From assembly GCA_050180235.1 (NCBI GenBank), contig JBFXEJ010000017.1, forward strand, positions 1-64,000: a stretch of 64,000 bases of DNA, read 5' to 3'. Under the pieces are notes generated by a model. The model was not told where the DNA came from, searched no databases, and was given only the letters and a program-made list of their open reading frames with translations. Positions 52,180 to 60,115 of this stretch are shown here, piece by piece (positions within the stretch are counted from its first letter, which is position 1; every line of letters starts with the position of its first letter). A program made the translations under genes and the position numbers. This stretch comes from JAABRU01 sp050180235 (lineage in GTDB: Bacteria; Desulfobacterota; Desulfobacteria; Desulfobacterales; Desulfococcaceae).

Positions 52180-53439
52180 TTGAAAATAAAAAAAATAACA
52201 TTCTTCGCAGTGATGCCATTTCTTCTGATTCTGTGCATATCTGCCGGATACAGTGAAGAAATTCCAATGTTGTTAATTAACCTTGATCCCCTGAATATTT
52301 CAGGACAAAGCCCCAATTTTGCTGCTGCTTTCAGGGAAAAAGATGGGCCGGTAAATATCACATCCGCGGATGCCCTGATTACGGACAGCGGGGGAACCGG
52401 TCTGACTGCAATAAGCATCAGTATTGTTCCGTTCATGCCGGATGATGTGCTGGAAGCTGATACAGCCGGAACAGATATGATTGCCACATATCAGGACGGC
52501 GTGCTGCATATTACATCCAGAAATATCGGCGGATGGGACAGTGCGGAAAATTATCAGGTAATTTTGCGCACCGTGATTTTCAAAAATGATTCTCCCAATC
52601 CTGATGAAACCCCGCGTCAGATTGAAATGCTTGCGCAAAGGGAAAATCAGAGCGGAGAGCCGGTTCTGTGTACGCTGACTGTTACAGCCGTAAATGATTC
52701 TCCGGTGAATATTGTGCCAGATTCGCAGTTCACGCCCAGAGATATTCCCCTGATTTTCAGTCCCGGAAACGGGAACCGCATTTCCGTCAGTGATTTGGAT
52801 GCCGGAGACGGAGAAATGGCTGCAGATATGCAGGCGGATGAGGGAAATCTGTCTGTGAACGGCACATCCGGAGCAATCACAGAAGGCAATGATTCCGGGC
52901 ATCTTTCCCTCAAAGGCACAATGGAGCAGATCAACAGGGAACTCAATGGTCTGCGTTATATTCCCCCTTTGGGCAAAGATGGCAATTTCACCCTGACTCT
53001 TATTTCTGATGATCAGGGACATACCGGAGAACCCGGGCCTCTGCGCGATACAGATACCGTTTCCATTACGTCCGGCGCTCCTGTCAGTCCCCAACCGCCT
53101 GTTGCAAATGCGGGTGCGGATCAGACAGTGAACGGTTCCGTCACTGTCACTCTGGACGGTTCCGCGTCTTATGCAATGGAAGGGGCATTCATAACATATG
53201 CATGGAGCCAAATTGGCGGAAGTCCGGGAGTTGTGCTGAATAATGCAGATACTGCTTTTCCGGCTTTTACTGCACCCCAGGCCGGGGAACTGGAAAAAAA
53301 TTTGACATTTCAGTTGAAAGTCACAGACAGCAATGATCTGTGGGCGTTGGACACAGTAAGGGTGACGGTGCGCAGCAATTCCTCAGAGGGTGGCGCAGGC
53401 GATTCAGGCGGCTGTTTTATGCGTTCGCTCATTCACTGA
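52180..53439 (+). CDS. Secreted protein with cadherin-like and PKD domains
   Basis: A 419-residue exported protein. The TTG at 52180 follows GAAAGGA and gives a signal peptide (ITFFAVMPFLLILCISAGYS). Two beta-sandwich regions of cadherin/HYR type (about 30-290; AVNDSPVNIVPDS is the typical junction) are followed by a PKD domain (about 305-400: VANAGADQTVNGSVTVTLDG, ITYAWSQIGGSPG). It ends GGCFMRSLIH, a short Gly/Cys tail like those of sorted surface proteins. Probably surface adhesion or matrix; no enzyme motif. Confidence 0.85.
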   Translation: MKIKKITFFAVMPFLLILCISAGYSEEIPMLLINLDPLNISGQSPNFAAAFREKDGPVNITSADALITDSGGTGLTAISISIVPFMPDDVLEADTAGTDMIATYQDGVLHITSRNIGGWDSAENYQVILRTVIFKNDSPNPDETPRQIEMLAQRENQSGEPVLCTLTVTAVNDSPVNIVPDSQFTPRDIPLIFSPGNGNRISVSDLDAGDGEMAADMQADEGNLSVNGTSGAITEGNDSGHLSLKGTMEQINRELNGLRYIPPLGKDGNFTLTLISDDQGHTGEPGPLRDTDTVSITSGAPVSPQPPVANAGADQTVNGSVTVTLDGSASYAMEGAFITYAWSQIGGSPGVVLNNADTAFPAFTAPQAGELEKNLTFQLKVTDSNDLWALDTVRVTVRSNSSEGGAGDSGGCFMRSLIH

Positions 53440-53642
53440 TTTAAATGTTCTTTCCCGCAGAGAACACAGCGTTTTTCCACAGAGGACACAGAGATTTCAC
53501 TGAAGATTCCGGTTTTTAAGATGATTTTTTAAATTAAGCACTCAACCGGAAGTTTCCGGGTATTCAAAAAAAACCGGATTTTTCCAAAAAATCAGATTTT
53601 TCTGAAAACTCTGCACCAGAAAATTTATGCTGATTTACCTAT
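53440..53642. repeat. Simple-repeat and family E remnants
   Basis: CAGAGAACACAG and CACAGAGGACACAGAGA strings resemble those at 14630 and 59705. AAAACCGGATTTTTCC and the tail AAAATTTATGCTGATTTACC are a diverged, inverted family E fragment. Confidence 0.4.
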
Positions 53643-55640
53643 ATGAATTCATTTTCCCATCTGCCACTTTTCAAAGAAGACAATCTTCTGAAAAAATTTG
53701 AGGAAATCCATGATTATATTTATGCCAATGACGGACTTTCCCCGCAGCAGGCTTTGGAGGAAATTGTCAAAATTCTGTTTGTCAAAATTGCTGATGAAAA
53801 TGCAGATCAGAAGCAGTTCACAATTTCCGAAAAGGAATGGAACAGCCTGAAACATGGGCAGAAAATTCCGGATTTTGAAGATCGGATCACAAAACTGTTT
53901 GCACAGACCGTTCAGGCATATCCGGACATATTTTCAGCAGATGAGCGCATCCGTCTTTCCCATACAGTTTTGGCTTTCACTGTCAGCAGACTGCAGAATA
54001 TTTCTTTTGTCACTTCTTCACAGGATGCAAAAGGACTGGCTTTTCAGAAATTTCTCTCCCATCAGGAAAAACACGGCAGAGGGCAGTTTTTCACACCTGA
54101 ACCTGTCATAGATTTCTGTGTGCAGATGATACAGCCCGATCTGTCTGAAAGCATTGTAGATCCGGCCTGCGGCACCGGAGGTTTTCTGATGTCCGCTCTG
54201 AAATATCTCAAAAACAGGTTTGCAGATGCAGATGTATCTGAGATAATTTCAAAAAATCTCTGGGGATTTGATATAAACAGGAGCATTGCCAGAATTGCCA
54301 GAATGAAACTTCTTTTGGAGGCAAATGCAAAAACCAATATCTTCTGTGCCAATTCTCTGGATAATTTGGAGAATCTCTTATCAGCAAATCCTGAAGGTTT
54401 TGACATTGTGCTGAGCAATCCGCCGTTTGGAGCAGGCGGAAAAATTGCGGACAGGCAGATACTTGAAAAATTTGATTTGGGATACAAATGGTCAGAAACA
54501 GAAAATCAGTACATCAGAACAAAGAAAATCAGCACAGGTCAGGCTGCGGAAATTCTCTTTGTTGAACGCTGTCTGCAGGTGCTGAAACCGGGCGGAAGAA
54601 TGGGCATTGTCCTGCCCAACGGACATTTTGAAAATCCTTCTTTGGCATATATGAGATTTTATATTAAGCAAAAAGCAAAAATACTGGCAATTGTAAATTT
54701 GCCGCAGGAAACATTTATTCCTTTTGGAACCGGTGTAAAAACATCTTTGCTTTTTTTGCAGAAACAGGGTATATATCCCAAAAAATCTTATCCTGTTTTT
54801 TTTGGAAAAATAAAAAAACCGGGGTATCAGGGCAATAAAAATGCAAGTCCTGTTTACCGGAAAGACAGAAACGGACAAATCATAAAAGATGAAAAGGGAC
54901 AGTCTGTTTTGGATGAGGATTTCAGTCTGCTTGTCAGGGAGTACAAAAATTTTCTGGAAGGAAACAGAAAGGAAACCCAAAATTCCTTTTCCCTTGATTC
55001 TGATGAACTGAAGGGCCGTTTTGACTATGATTTTTATGCACCGGAAAATAGAAGATTAATAGCTGATTCCAGTGCAGATAAAACCGTCCGGCTGGGTGAT
55101 GTTTGTGAGATTGTAAAAACAAAAAGTGAAAAACTGAAAAAATCTGATCTGGCCGTTGAATATATAGAACTTTCTGATATTAATACAAACGCTTTTGAAA
55201 TTATCAATACAGCAGATTATTATGTGCATGAACTGCCCAGCCGTGCCAGTTACGAAATCCGAGCGGGGGATATTCTCACCGCGATTGCAGGCAATTCTGT
55301 GGGAACAAAAAAACATGCCACAGCATTGGTCACAGAGGAATTTGAAGGCTGTATCTGTTCCAATGGGTTCAGAGTCTTGCGAAATTTCAGAATTGACATA
55401 TATTTTATGATGTATTTTCTGAAATCAGATTTGTTTCTGCGTCAGATGCTTATGTACCGCACTGGTGCGGCCATTCCCAATGTGTCAGACAAAGATTTGG
55501 CAAACATTCTGATTCATCTGCCGGATGACAATATCATAAAGCAGATAAGCGAGAAAATGAAAAGTTCTTTTGAACTCCGGCACGCAGCAAAAAGAGAAAT
55601 GGAAAGTATTCCGGCAAATATTCTGCAATGGCCGAACTGA
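53643..55640 (+). CDS. Type I-like N6-adenine DNA methylase fused to a specificity domain
   Basis: A 665-residue DNA methyltransferase. The N-terminal helical domain (about 10-130) and the catalytic domain fit HsdM: motif I VDPACGTGGFLMSALKYL, motif IV LSNPPFGAGG, with FTPEPVIDFCVQMI between. From about residue 480 the protein continues into a type I specificity-like half (VRLGDVCEIVKTKSEKLKKS, GDILTAIAGNSVGTKKH), a single target-recognition domain with coiled helix. So it recognises DNA alone. There is no HsdR-like gene next to it; family A copy 3 follows immediately. Confidence 0.9.
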   Translation: MNSFSHLPLFKEDNLLKKFEEIHDYIYANDGLSPQQALEEIVKILFVKIADENADQKQFTISEKEWNSLKHGQKIPDFEDRITKLFAQTVQAYPDIFSADERIRLSHTVLAFTVSRLQNISFVTSSQDAKGLAFQKFLSHQEKHGRGQFFTPEPVIDFCVQMIQPDLSESIVDPACGTGGFLMSALKYLKNRFADADVSEIISKNLWGFDINRSIARIARMKLLLEANAKTNIFCANSLDNLENLLSANPEGFDIVLSNPPFGAGGKIADRQILEKFDLGYKWSETENQYIRTKKISTGQAAEILFVERCLQVLKPGGRMGIVLPNGHFENPSLAYMRFYIKQKAKILAIVNLPQETFIPFGTGVKTSLLFLQKQGIYPKKSYPVFFGKIKKPGYQGNKNASPVYRKDRNGQIIKDEKGQSVLDEDFSLLVREYKNFLEGNRKETQNSFSLDSDELKGRFDYDFYAPENRRLIADSSADKTVRLGDVCEIVKTKSEKLKKSDLAVEYIELSDINTNAFEIINTADYYVHELPSRASYEIRAGDILTAIAGNSVGTKKHATALVTEEFEGCICSNGFRVLRNFRIDIYFMMYFLKSDLFLRQMLMYRTGAAIPNVSDKDLANILIHLPDDNIIKQISEKMKSSFELRHAAKREMESIPANILQWPN

Positions 55641-55671
55641 TTGATATTTCCGAATTTTCCCAAAAAAATTT

Positions 55672-55862
55672 GGTAGTGGGACTTTTCATGCTGATTTTTT
55701 TAATTTATAAATCAGTATATTATATAAAATCAGCACGAACAGTATCATGGATGTATCGTATAACTATTTGTATTTATTATGTATAGACAAAAACCGGCAT
55801 TTTCTGAAAACATAATAATATAAGACAGTTAAATTTTAACCAGTTTGTGCAGACCCACTACC
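55672..55862. mobile_element. Family A MITE, copy 3 (8-bp target duplication)
   Basis: 191 bp with ends GGTAGTGGGACT and AGACCCACTACC. AAAAATTT flanks it directly on both sides (55664-55671 and 55863-55870). It is close to copies 1 and 2 in sequence, and it separates the methylase from the nuclease-like gene. Confidence 0.85.
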
Positions 55863-55899
55863 AAAAATTTATCTGTATTAAGAGTAAGAGATTTTACAT

Positions 55900-56784
55900 A
55901 TGGAAAAAATTTCTCAATCCCGCGGAACCCGCTGGCACCGTCTTCTGGGAACCCTGTTTGAGGAACTCCTGTCCCCGACCGGAGTTTCCGTGTTCACGGA
56001 TTTTCCTGTGATGGCAGAATCTCCGGAAGCCGACATTCTTCTGCTCCGGAAAGAGCCGGGAAAATGGACTGCTGAACAGGCAGCCTTTCTGCCTGACGGC
56101 ATACGGGACAGCAGCGCGGCGCATATTCTCATTGAATTCAAATATACAGAATCCGTGACAGAGGACACGTTCCGGCAGACAACCGGATATGAGTTTTTTT
56201 ACCGGCATGCCCATAAACTGAGAGAGTGTGACATACAGTTTTTTGTTATGAGTGCAAAGACACCGCAGGAAACACTGCTGAAGAGATTCGGATATTCATC
56301 TGGAGAAAAACAGGGAATTTATCTGAGTGACAACCCTATCCTGCGGATATTCCCGCTGCTGTGCCTCAATGAACTTAGCAAAGAGATGCATAACGCATTT
56401 GTAAAATGCTTTGCCAGCCGGAGGCAGGAGAAGACAGTCGCGTTCAATGCCATTATGCAGGAATGGATAAAAAAACTGAATCCGGAATTGCAGAGGTTCA
56501 TTGACGGTCTTCTGTGCTACTGGTTTTCAGAGAAAGGAGAGCATATGGAAACACTGGAACTGACCCCTGAAAAAGTCAAAGAGATGGGAAAAGTGTGGGC
56601 AGATATGGTTCTTTCCGGCATGTCTGTCGATGATGTGCTGGCCAGATTCAGCCCGGATGATGTTCTGTCCCGGTACAAACCGGAAGAACGTCTGAAAGGA
56701 ATCGGAACTGAGGAACGCCTGAAAGGACTTTCAGAGGCGGAAATAGAAGCCTATCTTTCTGAAATCAGAAAGAACAGGAACTGA
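55900..56784 (+). CDS. PD-(D/E)XK nuclease-like protein with internal start (Rpn-like)
   Basis: A 294-residue protein. The N-terminal part has the PD-(D/E)XK nuclease signature: Glu in GTLFEELL, Asp in PEADILLL (residue about 45), and LIEFKYTES (ExK at about 79-81). The C-terminal region is helical and ends with PEERLKGLSEAEIEAYLSEI, as in Rpn-type transposase-like nucleases. At 56545 an in-frame ATG (residue 216) follows AAAGGAGA at 5 bases, so a separate 79-residue C-terminal protein is likely made. In E. coli Rpn such short forms act as antitoxins to the full protein. Confidence 0.82.
   Translation: MEKISQSRGTRWHRLLGTLFEELLSPTGVSVFTDFPVMAESPEADILLLRKEPGKWTAEQAAFLPDGIRDSSAAHILIEFKYTESVTEDTFRQTTGYEFFYRHAHKLRECDIQFFVMSAKTPQETLLKRFGYSSGEKQGIYLSDNPILRIFPLLCLNELSKEMHNAFVKCFASRRQEKTVAFNAIMQEWIKKLNPELQRFIDGLLCYWFSEKGEHMETLELTPEKVKEMGKVWADMVLSGMSVDDVLARFSPDDVLSRYKPEERLKGIGTEERLKGLSEAEIEAYLSEIRKNRN
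56545..56784 (+). CDS. Internal start product: C-terminal 79-residue protein
   Basis: An ATG within the nuclease-like gene has its own good ribosome site (AAAGGAGAGCAT). It would give METLELTPEKVKEMGKVW followed by SGMSVDDVLARFSPDDVL and KGLSEAEIEAYLSEIRKNRN, exactly as long (79 residues) as the product of the next gene. Its expression is inferred from the ribosome site and the existence of the stand-alone duplicate. Confidence 0.65.
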   Translation: METLELTPEKVKEMGKVWADMVLSGMSVDDVLARFSPDDVLSRYKPEERLKGIGTEERLKGLSEAEIEAYLSEIRKNRN

Positions 56785-56813
56785 GCGGTTTTCAGGGAAA
56801 GGAGATCCATTCT

Positions 56814-57053
56814 GTGGAAACACTGGAACTGCCCCCTGAAAAAGTCAGGGAAATGGGAAAGATTTGGGGGGATTTGATCCTTTCCGGAATGTCTGTTGAT
56901 GAAGCTCTGGCCCGATTCAGCTTGGATGAGATTCTGTCCTGTTACAAACCCGAAGAGGTTCTGTCCATCTATAAACCCGAAGAACGTCTGAAAGGACTTT
57001 CAGAGGAAGAAATCGAGGCTTATCTTTCTGAAATCAGAAAGAACAGGAACTGA
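56814..57053 (+). CDS. Stand-alone duplicate of the nuclease C-terminal domain
   Basis: A 79-residue protein clearly paralogous to the last 79 residues of the preceding gene: it starts METLELPPEKVREMGKIW and has an identical last 11 residues. It uses GTG with GGGAAAGGAGATCC upstream, 29 bases after the preceding stop. By analogy with intragenic Rpn short forms it could inhibit the nuclease-like protein. No other function is visible. Confidence 0.8.
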   Translation: METLELPPEKVREMGKIWGDLILSGMSVDEALARFSLDEILSCYKPEEVLSIYKPEERLKGLSEEEIEAYLSEIRKNRN

Positions 57054-57075
57054 CCGGTTTTTCAGAGATGTTCCG

Positions 57076-57149
57076 GGAGTGCAAAAATTGTATTTTTGCA
57101 CAGATATGCGGATCATTTCCGGGCAGCAAAAATACAATTTTTGCACTCC
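57076..57149. promoter_or_regulatory. 24-bp perfect inverted repeat
   Basis: GGAGTGCAAAAATTGTATTTTTGC (57076-57099) is perfectly repeated in inverse at 57126-57149, around a 26-base loop. It lies between the duplicate gene and the small helical protein gene. TTTTTGCACTCC is shared with the family B interiors, so it may be a mobile palindrome; as RNA it would fold strongly and could end transcription. Confidence 0.55.
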
Positions 57150-57215
57150 GCCGGAAAGTTTTTGATCTGCTGTTTGTTCATAATGCTTACACTTTTTCAG
57201 AAAAAGGAGAAAAAA

Positions 57216-57599
57216 ATGGATCCCGTTACCGCAGGCATTCTTGCTGCCATAGCCGCAGGCGCGACACAGGTGGGTAAATCAGCAATTGTTGACAGTTACA
57301 CCGCACTGAAAAAAGTGATTGGGGACAAATACAGAAAATCCCAGCTTCCGGCAGTGGTGAACAGTCTGGAAGCCATGCCGGATTCCAAAAACCGGCAGGG
57401 AACTGTACAGGAGGAGATTCAAATCACCAAAGCAGACAAAGACCCGGAGATTCTCAAGGCTTTGGAGAATCTTGCGGAAGCACTGAAAGCCTCACCCGAA
57501 GGACAGAAAGTGATCAGCAAATACAATCTCAATATTACGGGCAGCAAAATTGGTGTGGTGGGTGACAATGTGAAAATTGAAGGCGGAATGCACTTTTAA
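57216..57599 (+). CDS. Small helical protein with NLR-shared C-terminal motif (candidate effector)
   Basis: A 127-residue protein. The ATG at 57216 follows AAAAAGGAGA. The N-terminus MDPVTAGILAAIAAGATQVG is a glycine/alanine-rich hydrophobic helix, followed by helices with YTALKKVIGDKY and ILKALENLAEAL. This layout resembles the Bell-type helical effectors linked to bacterial NLRs. The C-terminus KIGVVGDNVKIEGGMHF is nearly the same as residues 8-22 of the next gene's product (KIGVVGTAHIEGGMHI). Function is inferred: membrane-damaging effector activated by the NLR. Confidence 0.75.
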   Translation: MDPVTAGILAAIAAGATQVGKSAIVDSYTALKKVIGDKYRKSQLPAVVNSLEAMPDSKNRQGTVQEEIQITKADKDPEILKALENLAEALKASPEGQKVISKYNLNITGSKIGVVGDNVKIEGGMHF

Positions 57600-57608
57600 G
57601 GAAAATGT

Positions 57609-59663
57609 ATGACCCAAATATCTGATGCGAAAATCGGGGTGGTGGGAACTGCGCATATTGAAGGCGGAATGCACATTTATGGCAATAAACCCCAGAATCC
57701 GCCACTGCACCTTCCCCCGCGTTCCAAACATTTTACAGACCGCAAAGCAGAACTGGAAAAACTGCTTGCAGAACTGCAGCCGGGTCATACGGTCACGCTT
57801 TGCGGCCCCGGGGGTATCGGCAAAAGCGCACTCGCGGCTGAGGCCCTGTGGCATCTGACATCAGGTACTTCGCCCCCTGCGTGTTTCCCGGACGGTGTAA
57901 TCTGGCATGATTTTTACCGGGAACCCAAATCAGAAACCGCACTGGAACACATTGCCCGGTGTTTTGGGGAAGAACCGGTTCCCACTGCCCTTACTGCTGC
58001 CGGGAGAGCTTTGTCCGGCAAAAAAGCGGTGCTGCTGCTTGATGGCACGGAAGACACAGACAATCTTCCCGCAGTTCTGTCCGTCAGCGGCAACTGCGGT
58101 GTCATTGTCACCAGCCGCAGACGCAGGGATGCAGAAGAGAAAAGAGAGGACATCCGGCCGCTGGAAGCAGATGAGGCTGTGAAACTGCTCCGGGCATGGT
58201 GCGGAGATCAGGCAAAAGAGGAAAATCCGGCCCGGCAGATTTGCGAACGGCTGGGCGGACTGCCCCTTGCTGTGCGTCTGGCAGGCCGTTATTTAAGTCA
58301 GACCGGTGACAGCGCGGCTGAGTATCTGGAATGGTTAATCTCCTCACCGTTTGAAGCCCTTGATCCGGATAAGGAACATCACCGGCTGGAAAGCGTACCC
58401 TGGCTGATAGAACACAGCCTGAAGCAGGTGGATGAAACAGCCCGGCAGATTCTGGCGGTATGCGGCATACTGGCTTTCGCTCCTTTTTCCAGACAGGTGA
58501 TGGAATTCGCGCTGGAAGACAAATCCGCTGTCCGTGTAGGACTCAATACCCTTGTCAACTATGGTCTGTTAATCCGCATAGCAGATCGTTGGCAGGTGTC
58601 CCATGCCCTGATTCATACTTATGCAAGAACCCGTCTTCATGTTCTGGAAGAGACGGAAAAAAATCTGATTTTGTATTACCTTGCCTTTGCTGCCGTGCAA
58701 AATGAGGTTATGGCAGAAGGCTTTGCCAGGCTCAACCCGGAACGGCCCCATATCCTGTCCCTGCTCCACAGCACTTCTGATGACGCAAACGCCCTGAACC
58801 TGCTTTGGGCAATGGAAGAATACTGCACCTGGCAGGGCCATTACGCGGAATTCCGCTCGGCTGTGCTTCACTGCATCCGTGCCGCGCAAAAACTGGAAGA
58901 TCATCATCAGGAGGCCAACTGCATAAAGGCTCTGGGTGATGTCCACATCATGCTTGCCGAATATGAACAGGCCCGGAAATGTTATGAAGAGGCACAGCCC
59001 GTTTACGCACAGATCGGAGCCTTCTTGGGGGAGGCCAACTGCATAAAGTCTTTGGGCGATGTACACAGTTATCTTGCTGAATATAAACAGGCCCGGAAAT
59101 GTTACGAAGAGGCGCGGCCCGTTTACGCAAAGATCGGAGCCCTCCTGGGGGAGGCCAACTGCATTTATTCTCTGGGCGATATCCACAGTTATCTTGTAGA
59201 ATGTGAACAGGCTCGGAAATGTTACGAAGAGGCGCGGCCCGTTTACGCAAAGATCAGGGATCGTCTGGGGGAGGTCAACTGCATAAAGGCTCTGGGCGAT
59301 GTCCACATCAGGTTTGCCGAATATGAACAGGCCCGGAAACGCTACGAAGAGGCACGGCCCGTTTACGCAAAGATCGGAGCCCGCTTGGGGGAGACCAACT
59401 GCATAAGGGCTCTGGGCGATGTCCACATCATGCTTGCCGAATATGAACAGGCCCGGAAATGTTATGAAGAGGCAAAGCCCGTTTACGCACAGATCGGAGC
59501 CCGCTACAGTGTCGCGTTTATACTGGCGTATCTGGGACTGACATATAAAGGATTGGGAGAACTGCAAACCGCGCGGGAGCATCTGGAGCAGGCCATTGAC
59601 CTCTTTGAAAAGATAAAATCCCCGTATGCGGCTATGATCAAAAAATGGCTGGAGGATTTGTAA
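57609..59663 (+). CDS. NLR-like STAND ATPase: motif, NB-ARC domain, TPR repeats
   Basis: A 684-residue signal-transducing ATPase. Residues 8-23 carry the motif shared with the small upstream protein. The NB-ARC domain has GPGGIGKSAL (P-loop, 66-75), VLLLDGTED (Walker B) and GLPLAVRLAGRYLS (GxP). A winged-helix-like ARC2 region follows (about 290-370). Residues about 435-634 are five 40-residue tetratricopeptide repeats (EANCIKALGDVH, LAEYEQARKCYEEA), encoded by near-identical 120-bp units, plus a final helical pair. It belongs to the STAND class used in bacterial immunity. It starts 9 bases after the upstream stop. Confidence 0.9.
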   Translation: MTQISDAKIGVVGTAHIEGGMHIYGNKPQNPPLHLPPRSKHFTDRKAELEKLLAELQPGHTVTLCGPGGIGKSALAAEALWHLTSGTSPPACFPDGVIWHDFYREPKSETALEHIARCFGEEPVPTALTAAGRALSGKKAVLLLDGTEDTDNLPAVLSVSGNCGVIVTSRRRRDAEEKREDIRPLEADEAVKLLRAWCGDQAKEENPARQICERLGGLPLAVRLAGRYLSQTGDSAAEYLEWLISSPFEALDPDKEHHRLESVPWLIEHSLKQVDETARQILAVCGILAFAPFSRQVMEFALEDKSAVRVGLNTLVNYGLLIRIADRWQVSHALIHTYARTRLHVLEETEKNLILYYLAFAAVQNEVMAEGFARLNPERPHILSLLHSTSDDANALNLLWAMEEYCTWQGHYAEFRSAVLHCIRAAQKLEDHHQEANCIKALGDVHIMLAEYEQARKCYEEAQPVYAQIGAFLGEANCIKSLGDVHSYLAEYKQARKCYEEARPVYAKIGALLGEANCIYSLGDIHSYLVECEQARKCYEEARPVYAKIRDRLGEVNCIKALGDVHIRFAEYEQARKRYEEARPVYAKIGARLGETNCIRALGDVHIMLAEYEQARKCYEEAKPVYAQIGARYSVAFILAYLGLTYKGLGELQTAREHLEQAIDLFEKIKSPYAAMIKKWLEDL
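58911..59510 (+). repeat. Five 120-bp TPR-coding tandem repeats
   Basis: Units begin GAGGCCAACTGCATAAAGGC (or close variants) at 58911, 59031, 59151, 59271 and 59391, exactly 120 bp apart, with high nucleotide identity. The conservation at DNA level points to recent duplication or gene conversion. Confidence 0.9.
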
Positions 59664-59947
59664 CGCTGTTTTTTCCCCCCTTTTCTGCAGGATGTCCAAA
59701 GTTTCCCACAGAGGACACGGAGAAAAAGCGCAGAGAATTCAAAAACGATAAAGGGCTGAGACAAAATAATCTGTGTTTTATACCCGAAAATTTTCGCTGA
59801 TCGGCTTACAGACAACAAAATTTTTCCGCAGAGAACAGAATGGTTCAGGCAAAACAGAAAAATCTCTGTGTCCTCTGTGGAAGAATCTCTGTGATCTCTG
59901 TGGGAAACAGATTTTGATGATGCAATGGAATACAGGGAGTAAAAAAA
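59664..59947. repeat. Simple-repeat intergenic region
   Basis: CACAGAGGACACGGAG, CGCAGAGAACAGAATGG and inverse TCTGTGTCCTCTGTGG strings are the same dispersed repeat seen at 14630 and 53455. TATACCCGAAAATTTTCGCTGATCGGC is a family E fragment. Confidence 0.5.
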
Positions 59948-60115
59948 ATGAAATACCGTGTGCTGCTTGAACAGGATGAAGACGGAATATTTGTTGTTCA
60001 GGTTCCCTCTTTGCCGGGCTGCATTTCCCAGGGAAACACCCGCAAAGAGGCATTGAACAATATCCGTGAAGCCATTTCTGTTTATCTGGAAAGCCTGAAA
60101 GCATATGATGAATGA
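59948..60115 (+). CDS. HicB-like antitoxin-domain protein
   Basis: A 55-residue protein: KYRVLLEQDEDGIFVVQVPS, LPGCISQGNTRKEALNNIRE and AISVYLESLK are the full HicB_like partial RNase H fold. GGGAG lies upstream of the ATG. It has no DNA-binding tail, and no HicA mRNA interferase gene adjoins, so it is an orphan or solitary form. Its end overlaps the start of lgt by 11 bases, so the two could be translationally coupled. Confidence 0.8.
   Translation: MKYRVLLEQDEDGIFVVQVPSLPGCISQGNTRKEALNNIREAISVYLESLKAYDE

Noticed and set aside
58911..59510. Evenly spaced direct repeats resembling a CRISPR array
   Set aside because: The units are 120 bp, conserved along their whole length and in frame with a protein; there are no unique spacers and no cas genes.
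58569..59699. A 376-residue open frame on the - strand with internal repeats
   Set aside because: It is the reverse complement of the TPR repeats of the NLR; the apparent protein repeat is a by-product of the 120-bp DNA repeat.
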